DNA of 64,000 nt from Acidobacteriota bacterium (GCA_003223025.1 QHXR01000001.1:446248-510247); one strand, 5' to 3'. Positions 24,195 to 33,368 are shown, numbered from the stretch's first letter. Translations and numbers: made by a program. The notes: generated by a model not told the origin, from the letters alone.

Positions 24195-24300
24195 CGCCGT
24201 GGAAGCCACGGCGTTGCAGGCAGGGATGCCTGCGGTCCAGTCGCGTCCGCCATCTCCTGCCGACCACTGACCACTGACCACCGGCCACTGCTACTGCTTT
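24195..24300. repeat. GCAGGCA...GGTCCAGT element plus CACTGAC heptamers
   Basis: A GCCGTGG/CCACGGC hairpin, then CAGGCAGGGATGCCTGCGGT, followed from about 24258 by 7-nt units (CACTGAC, CACTGAC, CACCGGC, CACTGCT). Confidence 0.7.
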
Positions 24301-24304
24301 CTGC

Positions 24305-25789
24305 TTACCGTGTGTATTTCTCCGTCACTTGTCGGAAGTGATATCCCATCGCCGCTAGCGTGAGCCCGTGGGCGAAGTCGTGCGAATGGTGCCGGAGGAG
24401 TTGATAGAAATAATTCCAGAATTCGCGACGCGATCCGTCGCGGATGCCGAGGGTAAAGATGACGTTGAAGAATGCGCGGAGATCTTCGCGGATGTTTGTC
24501 TTTCGCGGCTCGATGCGGTTCGCATGAAATCGCGAGAGGCAGTCGAGTGCGCGTTGGTAATATTCTTTCGGCGAATAGATGTTTCGGATGATCGTTTTGT
24601 AGCCTTCGACAAGACGATCGAGATCCATCCGCGGAACGAAGTTGATCGTGCAATCAGTATTGTTGCCGGTCGCGACATCGATGAGCCGACCTTCTTTCTG
24701 AAGGCGTCGCCACAACTGCGTGTCCGGAAGCGCGACAAGCAGACCGACCATCGCCAGCGGAATTCCACTCTCGCGTATGAACCGCATCTGGCGTTCGAAT
24801 ATGTCTTCGGGATCGCTGTCGAAGCCGACGATGAACCCGGCCATCACTTCCATCCCGTAGCCTTGAATCTTATGGATCGACTCAAGCAGATCGCGTCGCG
24901 TGTTCTGTCCTTTTTGTGCTTCCTTCAAACTCTCTTCGACCGGTGTTTCGATGCCGAGAAAGACGCGCCGGAATCCGGCATCTTCCATCTGCTGCAGCAA
25001 CGCGTCGTCTTCGGCGAGATTCACACTCGCCTCGGTAATGTACGAGAAAGGGAAGTCGTTCGCACGCGACCACTCGATCAGATCCGGCATGAACATGCGG
25101 ACATTCTTTTTGTTGCCGATGAAATTGTCGTCGACGATGAATACGAGTCCGCGCCAGCCCATCGCTTTTACAGCGTCGAGCTCGGCGAGCATTTGCGAGT
25201 TTGATTTCGTTCGGGGCACGCGTCCGTAGATCTCGATGATGTCACAGAATTCGCAACTGAAAGGACAGCCGCGCGAGTACTGCACGCACATTGCGCTGTA
25301 GTGGCTCATGTCGATAAGTGAGAAGTCGGCGACCGGTGTGGTCGCGAGTGAGGGACGCTCGTCTGCTTGATAGATCCGGCGTGCGATGCCGAGCTCGAGG
25401 TCGTTTATGAATTCGGGAAGTGTCGCTTCGGCCTCGCCGATGAAGATGTGATCCGCATCGGGCATTCGTTCCGAGCTGGTCGAAACATACGGTCCGCCGA
25501 CGACTATTCTTTTGTTTAGTGAGCGTGCGAGCTCGACGACTTTTTCAAGTGACTCGTTCTGGACGATCATCGCACTGACCATTACGATGTCCGCCCATTC
25601 TACGTCATCCGGCCAGAGCGTTTCGACGTTCATGTCAACGAGTCGTCGCTCCCAATCTTTCGGCAGCATGGCGGATACGGTAAGAAGTCCGAGCGGCGGA
25701 AACGCAGCCTGCTTACCCTCGAACTTTAATGCGTGACGAAAGCTCCAGTACGTGTCCGGAAACTCGGGATAGACGAGCAAGACTTTCAT
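24305..25789 (-). CDS. B12-binding radical SAM protein (DUF4070 type)
   Basis: This 494-aa protein has an N-terminal cobalamin-binding-like Rossmann domain (about 1-150, with [12 protein letters not shown]). A radical SAM domain follows, with the cluster motif CPFSCEFC (Cys175, 179, 182). The C-terminal extension is typical of the DUF4070 group. Members use a 4Fe-4S cluster and SAM for radical methylations or rearrangements. Hopanoid C2-methylase HpnP belongs to the same broad group, but no hopanoid genes are near. Start 25789 has GGAA 6 nt upstream and begins the conserved [12 protein letters not shown] longer frame reads through repeat DNA. The substrate is unknown. Confidence 0.88.
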   Translation of the reverse strand: MKVLLVYPEFPDTYWSFRHALKFEGKQAAFPPLGLLTVSAMLPKDWERRLVDMNVETLWPDDVEWADIVMVSAMIVQNESLEKVVELARSLNKRIVVGGPYVSTSSERMPDADHIFIGEAEATLPEFINDLELGIARRIYQADERPSLATTPVADFSLIDMSHYSAMCVQYSRGCPFSCEFCDIIEIYGRVPRTKSNSQMLAELDAVKAMGWRGLVFIVDDNFIGNKKNVRMFMPDLIEWSRANDFPFSYITEASVNLAEDDALLQQMEDAGFRRVFLGIETPVEESLKEAQKGQNTRRDLLESIHKIQGYGMEVMAGFIVGFDSDPEDIFERQMRFIRESGIPLAMVGLLVALPDTQLWRRLQKEGRLIDVATGNNTDCTINFVPRMDLDRLVEGYKTIIRNIYSPKEYYQRALDCLSRFHANRIEPRKTNIREDLRAFFNVIFTLGIRDGSRREFWNYFYQLLRHHSHDFAHGLTLAAMGYHFRQVTEKYTR

Positions 25790-25866
25790 ATTTCCAACAT
25801 AGACCTTTCGATTTGTGAGGACAATAGTTTTTGTTGGATGTGACGAAAGAATTACAAACCGCGTAT

Positions 25867-26048
25867 GGCGGATGAACTGGACGGTTTTCAACGGACTGGA
25901 CCGCAGGCAGCCTGCCTGCACGTCGCCGCTTCGGCCGACGTCAGCCTCGTCTCGTCGAATCATTATCGTCCACGCCCTCGGAAGCCTCGGCGTGCAGGCA
26001 GGCTGCCTGCGGTCCAGTCCGTTGAAAACCGTCCAGTCGCATCCGCCG
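25867..26048. repeat. Long inverted repeat, GGACTGGACCGCAGGCAGCC family
   Basis: The left arm (about 25867-25925) and right arm (about 25989-26048) are near-exact reverse complements over roughly 58 bp. Each contains the smaller palindrome GCAGGCAGCCTGCC. The 60-bp loop has no recognisable content. The same core occurs at 10.25 and 24.2 kb. Confidence 0.85.
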
Positions 26049-26178
26049 CCGCTTCCTTGACATGCTGCCGCTTGTTTCGTAGCATGACAGTTCGCTTTTT
26101 ATTGAGATTGGGCGAGTGTTTTTTTGAAAATATAGTGTGGGTGCGGCGTGCTGCTTCTGATCAGATAAACAAATTTTT

Positions 26179-26254
26179 GGGCACGTACGTCAATTGGTAG
26201 ACAGCCTCCCTTACAAGGAGGAAGTTAGGGGTTCGAGTCCCTTCGTGCCCACCA
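26179..26254 (+). tRNA. tRNA-Val (anticodon UAC)
   Basis: The 76-nt cloverleaf has acceptor GGGCACG / CGTGCCC, anticodon stem CCTCC / GGAGG with loop CTTACAA, T-arm GGTTCGAGTCC and encoded CCA. Confidence 0.95.
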
Positions 26255-26261
26255 GACCATT

Positions 26262-26345
26262 TTGGATTTTGGATTTTGGATTTTGGATTGAAGAAAAAGT
26301 CGCCCTTGGCTTCAATCCAAAATCCAAAATCCAAAATCCAAAATA
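26262..26345. repeat. Heptamer palindrome, TTTGGAT units
   Basis: Four or more TTTGGAT units form the left arm. The right arm is ATCCAAA units. The loop is about 25 nt. It separates the two tRNA genes. Confidence 0.9.
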
Positions 26346-26352
26346 CTCTTGC

Positions 26353-26429
26353 GGGGTCGTAGTTCAGTTGGTTAGAACGCCAGCCTGTCACGTTGGAGGT
26401 CGCGGGTTCGAGCCCCGTCGGCCCCGCCA
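26353..26429 (+). tRNA. tRNA-Asp (anticodon GUC)
   Basis: The 77-nt cloverleaf has acceptor GGGGTCG / CGGCCCC, anticodon loop CTGTCAC, T-loop GGTTCGAGCC and encoded CCA. Confidence 0.95.
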
Positions 26430-26440
26430 CTTAAATAAAA

Positions 26441-26467
26441 AAAAGCCGTCTTGCGACGGCTTTTTTA
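26441..26467 (+). terminator. Rho-independent terminator after tRNA-Asp
   Basis: The stem AAGCCGTC / GACGGCTT is followed by TTTTT, 11 nt after the tRNA. It also has an A-run upstream and could act in both directions. Confidence 0.88.
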
Positions 26468-26469
26468 CG

Positions 26470-26584
26470 TTTCTGGTTCCTAGTTTCTGGTTTCTAGTTT
26501 CTGAAGGTTTGAAATTTGAAATTTGAAATTCAAAATCTAAGACCCAAAACCGAAGACAAATCCCAAATCCCAAATCCCAAATCG
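26470..26584. repeat. Heptamer arrays (TTTCTGG, TTTGAAA, ATCCCAA units)
   Basis: Three consecutive blocks of 7-nt units (TTTCTGG/TTTCTAG, then TTTGAAA, then ATCCCAA) fill the gap between the terminator and mglA. Confidence 0.85.
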
Positions 26585-26586
26585 AA

Positions 26587-27171
26587 TTAGCTCTTACGTA
26601 GCTCAGTCAGTACCTGCTTCGCGACCGCCTTCAGCGTATCGAACACTCCGGTTCCATCCATCGCGACCGCTTCGAATACCGGCTCGTTTTTTCGCTGGAG
26701 CTCTCCGACGAGATCCTGCATCGGCGTGACGTTCGGCAGATCTCGCTTATTCAATTGGAGAACGTACGGGATCTGGTTCAGATCGTAGCCTTGCGTCTGT
26801 AGATTTTCTTCTAGGTTATAAAGCGATTCGATATTCGCATCCATGCGCTCTTCCTGGCTGTCAGCTACGAACACGACTCCGTCCACTCCTTTCAGGATCA
26901 ATTTCCGCGACGCGTCGTAGTAGACCTGTCCCGGAACGGTGTAGAGATGAAAGCGTGTTTTGAATCCGCGGACAGTTCCGAGCTCGAGCGGCATGAAATC
27001 GAAAAATAACGTGCGGTCGGTCTCGGTGGCGAGGCTGATTAGCTTGCCTTTCGCCTGAGGAGCTGTCGAATCGTAGATGTACTGCAGGTTCGTGGTCTTA
27101 CCGCACAAACCCGGACCGTAGTAAACGATCTTGCAGTTGATCTCACGTGATGCGTAATTGATGAAAGTCAT
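26587..27171 (-). CDS. mglA: MglA-type small Ras-like GTPase
   Basis: This 194-aa GTPase acts as a polarity switch. In Myxococcus, MglA-GTP marks the leading pole and recruits motility machinery. The P-loop YGPGLCGKTTNL is at about 18-29 and the switch region LGTVRGFKTRFHLYTVPGQV is nearly identical to classical MglA. The rest of the core includes DGVVFVADSQ and LNKRD (guanine specificity). The gene follows a Roadblock/LC7 gene 104 bp upstream in the same direction, the usual mglB-mglA pair. The gap holds a heptamer palindrome. No flagellar, pilus or gliding genes are in this window, so the output of the switch is not visible. Confidence 0.93.
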   Translation of the reverse strand: MTFINYASREINCKIVYYGPGLCGKTTNLQYIYDSTAPQAKGKLISLATETDRTLFFDFMPLELGTVRGFKTRFHLYTVPGQVYYDASRKLILKGVDGVVFVADSQEERMDANIESLYNLEENLQTQGYDLNQIPYVLQLNKRDLPNVTPMQDLVGELQRKNEPVFEAVAMDGTGVFDTLKAVAKQVLTELRKS

Positions 27172-27177
27172 ATGAAC

Positions 27178-27274
27178 GATTTTTGATTTGCGATTTTCGA
27201 TTTGCGATTGGTGAGCAGTCGATCTCGCGGTCAGTTACATTTCTTTAATCCAAAATCAAAATCCCAAATCCAAA
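27178..27274. repeat. Heptamer palindrome between mglB and mglA
   Basis: TTTGCGA/TTTTCGA units on the left and ATCCAAA/ATCCCAA units on the right, with a loop of about 30 nt. Confidence 0.8.
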
Positions 27275-27275
27275 A

Positions 27276-27755
27276 TTAGGAGAAAAGACTGTCGATGTCC
27301 TCGTCGGTGATCTCGGAAAACGCCGGTGTGTTAGCCATCGTAAAGGCAGACTCGCGGACGGCCTCGTCGAGAATCGCGGCGACCTCGTAACTCGCTCGTT
27401 TGGCGCGGATCTTGACGAGTCCGACGGTCGAGCGTTTGTCGAATACGACGACGAGAAGACTACGTCCGATGACGCTTATAAAAATGCTCTCGCGCTCGCC
27501 CTCATGAACGACCGCTGGGAAGGCATCTTCGCCGATCAAATTCGCCATGCTGCTTGTCGCAGCGACGTTGCCGGCAGCCAACGACGAGAAACTGGTCGTA
27601 TCCATGTCGCCGATATCGCCGTGGAAGGCGATCGTTTGCCCGTCGCGGTCGACAAGGAAAACGACGCGGGCGGCGCACTCCACGCAGAGTCGGGCGAGGA
27701 CCGTTTTCATCCGCTGAAACTGCTGTTCTTGAATAATAAAAGGCGATTGTGCCAT
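27276..27755 (-). CDS. mglB: Roadblock/LC7 protein, MglB-like
   Basis: A 159-aa Roadblock/LC7-domain protein. MglB proteins are the GTPase-activating partners of MglA and set the opposite cell pole. Visible features are RLCVECAARVVFLVDRDGQT, AAGNVAATSSMANLIGE and FISVIGRSLLVVVFDKRST, the last being the core strands of the roadblock fold. The C-terminal tail is acidic (EITDEDIDSLFS). It is immediately upstream of mglA and divergent from yvcK. Homology to the MglB family is clear by layout and fold pattern. Its specific GAP activity is inferred from the family. Confidence 0.88.
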   Translation of the reverse strand: MAQSPFIIQEQQFQRMKTVLARLCVECAARVVFLVDRDGQTIAFHGDIGDMDTTSFSSLAAGNVAATSSMANLIGEDAFPAVVHEGERESIFISVIGRSLLVVVFDKRSTVGLVKIRAKRASYEVAAILDEAVRESAFTMANTPAFSEITDEDIDSLFS

Positions 27756-27971
27756 CTGGTGATATCTCGCAGCTGTAAGATTAGCTCGGTGTGGTTATCG
27801 GCGATTGATGATCGGAAAACGAGTAAGGCAGGTTCTTGCGACAAACCGCACTAACCAATTTAGCACACGAGTCGAAAGGGCGACAAGCATTTTTTAGGCG
27901 GAGGTAAAGCATAAATATCGATACGAAAACGATTTGCGCAGTGAGGTGAATTTAGCTAAATTCCGAGGGAG

Positions 27972-28958
27972 ATGGGAAATAATTCGAGCGGTCCGGTAAA
28001 GATCGTGGCGATCGGCGGCGGCACGGGACTGTCGACGCTGTTGTCCGGGCTGAAAAAATATGTCGGCGGAGACGGGTTTTCGATCGCCGCGTTGGCAGCG
28101 ATCGTCGCGGTGTCGGATGACGGTGGCAGCTCCGGCCGTCTGCGTGACGAGTTCCAGATGCCCCCGCCCGGCGACATTCGGAACTGCATGGTCGCATTAT
28201 CGGAAGACTCGCTCTTACTTTCGAAACTTTTCAAATACAGGTTCTCCGGCGACGGTGATCTCTCGGGGCACAATTTCGGAAACCTATTTCTTGCGGCTCT
28301 TTCGGAAGTGACCGGCGACTTTGCCGAAGCGGTTCGATTGTCGTCAGAGATCCTCGCGAGCAAAGGCCACATCTATCCGGCGACGGTTTCGAACGTTCAC
28401 ATCGCGGCTCGGCTCGCCGATGGCTCGATCGCCCAGGGCGAGACGAATATTTCGAAGACCGGCGGAGCGATCGAACGACTTTATCTCGAACCCGAAGACT
28501 GCGATCCTCATCCCGATGCGATCGCCGCGATCGAAGACGCGGGCATTATCACGGTCGGGCCGGGGTCACTCTACACGAGTATTCTTCCGCCGCTGCTTGT
28601 TAAAGGAATGACCGATGCGATCTCGAACTCGAAGGCGACGAAGATCTTCATCTGCAACCTGATGACGCAGCCCGGCGAGACCGACGGGCTAACGTCGCGC
28701 CGGCATCTCGAGATCGTTCGCGAATACGCGCCGGGATTGAATTTCGATTATGTGCTCGTCAACAATCGTCCGATCAGCGAACGGCAAGCCGAGCTATATA
28801 CAAAGGATGGAGCGGAGCAGATCGGCGTTCACGGCTCGATCGAACCCGGCGTGATCGAAGGAGCAGACGTCGTCTATGCGAATCTGCTGGATGAGGGCGA
28901 GCTCGTACGACATCATCCCGATCGGCTAGCTCGATGTGTGTTGGGGCTGAACGGTTGA
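27972..28958 (+). CDS. yvcK: YvcK/CofD-like protein (gluconeogenesis factor family)
   Basis: This 328-aa protein carries the family signatures IVAIGGGTGLSTLLSGL at the N-terminus, VSDDGGSSGRLR, GDIRNCM and HNFGNLF. YvcK proteins bind UDP-sugars such as UDP-GlcNAc and help balance carbon flow into the cell wall and cell shape during growth on gluconeogenic carbon. GAGGGA precedes the ATG. The location next to the glmU-glmS operon, which makes UDP-GlcNAc, fits this role. The fold is related to CofD, but the coenzyme F420 pathway is not otherwise present here. Confidence 0.92.
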   Translation: MGNNSSGPVKIVAIGGGTGLSTLLSGLKKYVGGDGFSIAALAAIVAVSDDGGSSGRLRDEFQMPPPGDIRNCMVALSEDSLLLSKLFKYRFSGDGDLSGHNFGNLFLAALSEVTGDFAEAVRLSSEILASKGHIYPATVSNVHIAARLADGSIAQGETNISKTGGAIERLYLEPEDCDPHPDAIAAIEDAGIITVGPGSLYTSILPPLLVKGMTDAISNSKATKIFICNLMTQPGETDGLTSRRHLEIVREYAPGLNFDYVLVNNRPISERQAELYTKDGAEQIGVHGSIEPGVIEGADVVYANLLDEGELVRHHPDRLARCVLGLNG

Positions 28959-28984
28959 GATGAGTTCTTCGTGCTCAAGGTGAC

Positions 28985-29064
28985 TAACCGCAGATGACGC
29001 AGATCACGCGGATGGATGAAATAAAATCTTCTTGATCTGCGTCATCTGCGTAATCTGCGGTTAA
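28985..29064. repeat. Palindromic repeat, TAACCGCAGATGACGC family
   Basis: The arm TAACCGCAGATGACGCAGAT and its reverse complement (ATCTGCGTCATCTGCG, then ATCTGCGGTTA) lie between yvcK and glmU. Confidence 0.88.
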
Positions 29065-29183
29065 GGTACATAAAGCACCCCGAACTAGGAGCACTTTCGC
29101 TAGCGATACAAAAAGCTTATCATGTCGATTGGTGTTCATTGTCGAAGCTCGATCGTATGGCAGATGTTCAGGAAGAGCATAAG

Positions 29184-30572
29184 ATGCTCGACGTATTGAT
29201 CCTCGCGGCGGGACTCGGCACCCGCATGCGCTCCGACCTTGCAAAGGTCCTTCACCGACTCGACGGGCGACCGCTCATAAATCACGTATCACGGACCGCG
29301 GCTGCACTTGCTCCGCAAAAGATCTATGTCGTCATCGGACATCAGGGCGAAGATGTACGATCGGCCGTGCTCGAAGAGTTCGACTCGAACGACGCTGTTT
29401 TCGTCGAGCAGAAGCGGCAACTCGGAACGGGCGATGCGGTGAATGCCGCACGTGATCTGCTGGCGAATCAGGATTCGACATTACTCGTATTATCCGGCGA
29501 TGTCCCGATGATCCGGCCCGAAACTCTCGCGGGCCTCGTTCAACACCATCACGGTCATCGCGGCCGCGGGGCTGCGTGCACGATCCTGACGGTGAAATTA
29601 ATGGATCCGACCGGCTATGGGCGCATCGTCCGAAACCCCGAAGGCTTATTCGAAAAGATCGTCGAACAAAAGGACGCGAATGAAACGGAGCGTCAGATCC
29701 ACGAGATCAACGCCGGCATCTACGCGTTCGATTCAACAAAACTTTTCGACGCACTCGCAAAAGTTCAAAACGATAACGCACAGGGCGAATATTATCTTAC
29801 CGATGTTCCGTCGCTGCTCCGCGAAGCGGGAGAGGACGTCGCGATCTTTCAGCACGGCGATGCTTACGAAGTCGAAGGCGTCAACAATCGCGCCCAGCTC
29901 GCCGATCTCGAACGTCTTTTGAATAGCCGGACGGTGAAGCGTCAGATGCTCGACTACGGCGTCAGCTTTATCGATCCGAAAAATGTCTACATCAGCGAAG
30001 GCGCGAAGATCGGACGCGACACGGTCATCCATCCGAACGTGACGATCGAAGGCGAGAGTGAGATCGGTGACGGGTGCACGATCCATTCGGGAACCCGGAT
30101 CACGAATTCCCGTATCGGACATGGAGTCGAGATCCGGGATAATTGTCTTATCCAGGACTCCGAGATCGGAAACAGTTGCACGGTCGGACCGATGGCGCAT
30201 CTTCGCGGGCATGCGGTCATGAGGTCGAATGCGAAGGTCGGCAATTTCGTCGAGCTAAAGAAGACGACGCTCGGCTCGGGCTCAAAGGCGAGTCATCTGA
30301 CTTATCTGGGCGATGCGACCGTCGGCGAGAATACGAACATCGGTGCCGGAACGGTCACCTGCAATTATGACGGCAAGAACAAGCACGAGACGAAGATCGG
30401 CGACAACGTTCGCATCGGGTCGGACACGATGCTGGTCGCTCCGGTCGAGGTGGGCGACGGCGCGGTTACAGCCGCGGGCTCGGTGGTCATTGAGAATGTC
30501 GAAGCGGACTCGCTTGTGGCGGGAGTTCCTGCGAAAGTGAAAAAGAAGTTGAGCGAGTCGAAGTCCGTATGA
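29184..30572 (+). CDS. glmU: Bifunctional UDP-GlcNAc pyrophosphorylase / GlcN-1-P acetyltransferase
   Basis: Acetylates glucosamine-1-phosphate and couples it to UTP, giving UDP-GlcNAc for peptidoglycan and lipid A. The N-terminal uridylyltransferase has LILAAGLGTRM and LSGDVPM. The C-terminal left-handed beta-helix has hexapeptide repeats (IGDGCTIHSGTRI, GAGTVTCNYDGKNKHET). Start 29184 is chosen for AGGAAGAG about 8 nt upstream and for the family's short N-terminus. Two in-frame alternatives at 29139 (TTG) and 29157 (ATG) add unneeded residues. The 462-aa length is normal. The stop overlaps the next small ORF (ATGA), starting an operon that ends with glmS. Confidence 0.95.
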   Translation: MLDVLILAAGLGTRMRSDLAKVLHRLDGRPLINHVSRTAAALAPQKIYVVIGHQGEDVRSAVLEEFDSNDAVFVEQKRQLGTGDAVNAARDLLANQDSTLLVLSGDVPMIRPETLAGLVQHHHGHRGRGAACTILTVKLMDPTGYGRIVRNPEGLFEKIVEQKDANETERQIHEINAGIYAFDSTKLFDALAKVQNDNAQGEYYLTDVPSLLREAGEDVAIFQHGDAYEVEGVNNRAQLADLERLLNSRTVKRQMLDYGVSFIDPKNVYISEGAKIGRDTVIHPNVTIEGESEIGDGCTIHSGTRITNSRIGHGVEIRDNCLIQDSEIGNSCTVGPMAHLRGHAVMRSNAKVGNFVELKKTTLGSGSKASHLTYLGDATVGENTNIGAGTVTCNYDGKNKHETKIGDNVRIGSDTMLVAPVEVGDGAVTAAGSVVIENVEADSLVAGVPAKVKKKLSESKSV

Positions 30573-30715
30573 AGAAGAAATCGGATAAGAATTCGTCACC
30601 GGAAAAGATTTCTGCCGCAGAAGCGCTCAAGCGGATGAAGTCGTTCGGCGAGAGAAAGGAGAAGTTCGTTGCCGCTGTCAAAAAGAGCAAGGATCGAGAT
30701 CTATCTTCCCGATAA
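30569..30715 (+). CDS. Small basic protein, 48 aa, between glmU and glmS
   Basis: A 48-codon frame begins in the glmU stop codon (ATGA) and is highly basic and helical (MKKKSDKNSS, AAEALKRMKSFGERKEK). Nothing in its sequence is recognised. The ribosome site and start codon of the next gene lie inside it, in another frame. It could be a functional peptide, or a leader whose translation opens the next start. The coupling geometry supports translation. The absence of a clear fold keeps confidence moderate. Confidence 0.45.
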   Translation: MKKKSDKNSSPEKISAAEALKRMKSFGERKEKFVAAVKKSKDRDLSSR

Positions 30716-31001
30716 AAGAAAAGCGAACTATCGCAAGCTTCATCGGGCGTTCGAACAAGAGTTCTTGAACACGTTCGGCGGATGCACGGTTATCAAAGAC
30801 ATCAAGGGAATCTATCTCGGAGCTGACGGCAACGCTGATTCCGACAGGATCAATTTGATTTACGCGGATACTCCGTTTGATTTCGATAAAAACTTCAAAG
30901 CTTTGTCGAAGTACACAGACGAGATAAGAAAGGCCGCGGTCGAAGCGACAGAGGAAGAATCTGTTCTCGTCGTCGTTCACGAGATCTATCATTCGATTTA
31001 A
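30669..31001 (+). CDS. Conserved-looking 110-aa protein between glmU and glmS
   Basis: TTG 30669 is preceded by AAGGAG with 7-nt spacing, which decides the start. The product is compact and soluble with alternating strands and helices: [74 protein letters not shown]. It does not match a family I can name. It overlaps the preceding 48-aa ORF by 47 nt and stops 8 bp before glmS, so it is expressed with the amino-sugar genes. A regulatory or accessory role in UDP-GlcNAc supply is possible but unproven. Confidence 0.72.
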   Translation: MPLSKRARIEIYLPDKRKANYRKLHRAFEQEFLNTFGGCTVIKDIKGIYLGADGNADSDRINLIYADTPFDFDKNFKALSKYTDEIRKAAVEATEEESVLVVVHEIYHSI

Positions 31002-31009
31002 TAATTTTT

Positions 31010-32869
31010 ATGTGTGGAATTGTCGGATACGTTGGAAATAAACAAGTCGTGCCGTTGATCATCGACGGTCTTAGGAAGCTCGAATATCGCGGATACGATT
31101 CGGCGGGAATCGCGGTCGTCGATGGTGCTCAGCATCTCGAGCTGCGTCGTGCGGAAGGGAAGCTCCGCAATCTCGAAGAGTGCATTCGCCTTCATCCGCT
31201 CGATGGCAACTATGGGATCGGGCATACGCGTTGGGCGACGCATGGTCGTCCGACCGAAGAGAATGCTCATCCGCATCGCGATCAGTCGGGAAAGGTCGTC
31301 GTCGTTCATAACGGCATCATCGAAAATTATCTGACGTTGAAAGAGCGGCTGGCTGCGAACGGTAGCGATTTCAAAACCGAAACCGATACCGAAGTCGTCG
31401 CGCATTTGATCGGGCACTATAAAGACGACGGTCTGTCTCTGGAAGAAGCGACTCGTAAAGCGGTCAAAGAGCTCCGCGGAATTTTTGCGCTGTCGATCAT
31501 TTCAGTTGACGAGCCCGACACGATCATCGCAGTTCGCGAAGGCCCGCCGGTCGTCATCGGTTTAGGCGATGGCGAATTCTTTGTCGCATCCGATATCCCA
31601 CCGATCCTGCAACATACGCGTGATGTCTTCTTCCTTGGCGATCGCGAGATCGCGGTCCTGACTAAAGACTCGGTTCGCGTTACTGACTTCGACGGCAACG
31701 TCATCGAGCCGAAGCAGCAGCGGATAACGTGGGACCCGATCATGGCGGAGAAGGGCGGCTTCAAGCACTTCATGCTCAAGGAAATTTACGAGCAGCCGCG
31801 TGCCGTCCGCGATACCGTACAAGGTCGCGTCTCGCTCGACACCGGTAAGGTCTATCTCGATGAGATGGATATTTCCGAAGATGATTTCCGCTCGCTCACA
31901 TCGATCAAGATCGCCGCATGCGGTACGAGTTGGCACGCAGGTCATGCCGGGAAGTTCATGCTCGAAAAGCTCGCGCGTGTTCCGGTCGAAGTCGATTACG
32001 CGTCGGAGTTCCGCTATCGCGATCCGGTGTTGACGGAGAACGATCTGCTCATCGTCATCTCGCAATCCGGTGAAACTGCGGACACTATCGCCGCGATGCG
32101 CGAGGCGAAGCAAGCGGGATGCAAAGTGCTCGCGGTCTGCAACGTTCAAGGTTCGATGATCCATCGCGAAGCGGACGGCACGATACTGACTCATGCCGGT
32201 CCGGAGATCGGTGTAGCTTCGACGAAAGCATTTACGGCGCAGATGATCGCGCTTTATCTGTTCGCGCTTTATCTCGGCGAGCTTCGAGGCGTTCTCTCGC
32301 AGGATGAAGGAAAAAAGTACGCGCAGGATCTCGCGGAGCTGCCTTTGAAGATCGAGCAGTTATTGAACGACGCGGATTCGATCGAAGAGCTGTCGAAAGA
32401 ATTTTTCCGCGTTCAGGATTTTCTATATCTCGGCCGCGGTATCAATTTCCCGGTCGCTTTGGAAGGCGCGCTGAAATTGAAAGAGATCAGCTACATCCAC
32501 GCCGAGGGTTATCCGGCGGGCGAGATGAAGCACGGGCCGAATGCTCTTATCGATGAGAAACTTCCGGTGGTCGTCGTCAACACGCGCGAGCCGGGCAACA
32601 AATCGAGCGAGCTTCGTTATGAGAAGACGCATTCGAACATCGTCGAGGTGAAAGCGCGCGACGGCATCATCATTTCGGTTCTCACCGAAGGCGATCAGAT
32701 GAGCTCGAAGGTTTCGAATCACATTATCGAGATCCCGGAAACATCCGACCTGCTCGGTCCGATACTCGCGGTCGTGCCGCTGCAACTGTTGTCGTATCAC
32801 ATCGCCGTCCGACGCGGATGCGATGTCGACCAACCGAGGAATTTGGCGAAGTCAGTGACGGTTGAATAA
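31010..32869 (+). CDS. glmS: Glutamine-fructose-6-phosphate aminotransferase (isomerizing)
   Basis: Makes glucosamine-6-phosphate from fructose-6-phosphate and glutamine, the first committed step to UDP-GlcNAc. Cys2 after Met is the glutaminase nucleophile (CGIVGYVGN), with YRGYDSAG and GHTRWATHG following. Two SIS sugar-isomerase domains occupy the second half ([25 protein letters not shown]), and the C-terminus [11 protein letters not shown] is standard. The 619-aa length fits. No glmS ribozyme is possible upstream, because that space is coding. The stop TAA overlaps the next ATG (TAATG), extending the operon. Confidence 0.96.
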   Translation: MCGIVGYVGNKQVVPLIIDGLRKLEYRGYDSAGIAVVDGAQHLELRRAEGKLRNLEECIRLHPLDGNYGIGHTRWATHGRPTEENAHPHRDQSGKVVVVHNGIIENYLTLKERLAANGSDFKTETDTEVVAHLIGHYKDDGLSLEEATRKAVKELRGIFALSIISVDEPDTIIAVREGPPVVIGLGDGEFFVASDIPPILQHTRDVFFLGDREIAVLTKDSVRVTDFDGNVIEPKQQRITWDPIMAEKGGFKHFMLKEIYEQPRAVRDTVQGRVSLDTGKVYLDEMDISEDDFRSLTSIKIAACGTSWHAGHAGKFMLEKLARVPVEVDYASEFRYRDPVLTENDLLIVISQSGETADTIAAMREAKQAGCKVLAVCNVQGSMIHREADGTILTHAGPEIGVASTKAFTAQMIALYLFALYLGELRGVLSQDEGKKYAQDLAELPLKIEQLLNDADSIEELSKEFFRVQDFLYLGRGINFPVALEGALKLKEISYIHAEGYPAGEMKHGPNALIDEKLPVVVVNTREPGNKSSELRYEKTHSNIVEVKARDGIIISVLTEGDQMSSKVSNHIIEIPETSDLLGPILAVVPLQLLSYHIAVRRGCDVDQPRNLAKSVTVE

Positions 32870-33078
32870 TGGTGTCGGCGTCCGATGAAATTAGGGACGA
32901 GATCAGGAACGCATTTGCGGGAGTGACTCTCGGCGATGGTATTAGTCTTGAGCAAACAAAAGTAATCGACGATTACGGTGGTTGTGGTTCGCAAGAATTC
33001 AAGGCTCTTCCTTTAGGTGAGATCACAAACGATTGGAAAGCGATCCCAGTTTCTGTTTTGGATGAGGCTGAATGTTAG
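32869..33078 (+). CDS. DUF6714-type protein, 5' half of a split gene
   Basis: This 69-codon frame overlaps the glmS stop. It matches the first half of DUF6714-type proteins (IRNAFAGVTLGDGISLEQTK, VIDDYGG, DWKAIPVSVLDEAE), then meets TAG at 33076. The second half follows at 33072 in another frame. An extra T near 33076 would restore a single protein of about 165 aa. This is either a one-base frameshift (decay or sequencing error) or two coupled halves. The function of the family is unknown. Confidence 0.55.
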   Translation: MVSASDEIRDEIRNAFAGVTLGDGISLEQTKVIDDYGGCGSQEFKALPLGEITNDWKAIPVSVLDEAEC

Positions 33079-33368
33079 CACACCTGGATCCCGCGGGATT
33101 TCGATATTACATTCCGGCTCTGATGCTTCGGTTACTCGATAACTACGATTCAGGTTCCATGATGTCGATCGGGACGATCCATGCGCTGGATGGCAGGTCT
33201 CCGTCTCGTGTTAGAAGATATTCTGAACTATCTGATCCGCAGAGACGGGCTATCGCGAGGTATCTAAAAGTTCTGCCAACTTTGATTGATCTCGGAACTG
33301 AGGATCGCACGAGATTGCAGCGCGCGTTTGAGAGATTTTGGTCAAAGTTTTTGGTCGACGCCGAATGA
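33072..33368 (+). CDS. DUF6714-type protein, 3' half of a split gene
   Basis: This 98-codon frame starts with ATG overlapping the stop of the 5' half (ATGTTAG). It continues the family pattern with AHLDPAGFRYYIPALMLRLL, where intact homologues have SFLDxEGFRFYLPA directly after the IPxxxL helix. The C-terminal part (SDPQRRAIARYLKVL, RAFERFWSKF) is also family-like. Overlap of stop and start would allow coupled translation. A single-base change is the simpler explanation. It is the last gene of the glm operon. Confidence 0.55.
   Translation: MLAHLDPAGFRYYIPALMLRLLDNYDSGSMMSIGTIHALDGRSPSRVRRYSELSDPQRRAIARYLKVLPTLIDLGTEDRTRLQRAFERFWSKFLVDAE

Noticed and set aside
24368-25204. 278-codon plus-strand frame opposite the radical SAM gene
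   Set aside because: Shadow of a protein with an intact CxxxCxxC motif.
30573-31009. glmS ribozyme upstream of glmS
   Set aside because: The space is occupied by two overlapping coding frames, and glmS starts 8 bp after one of them.
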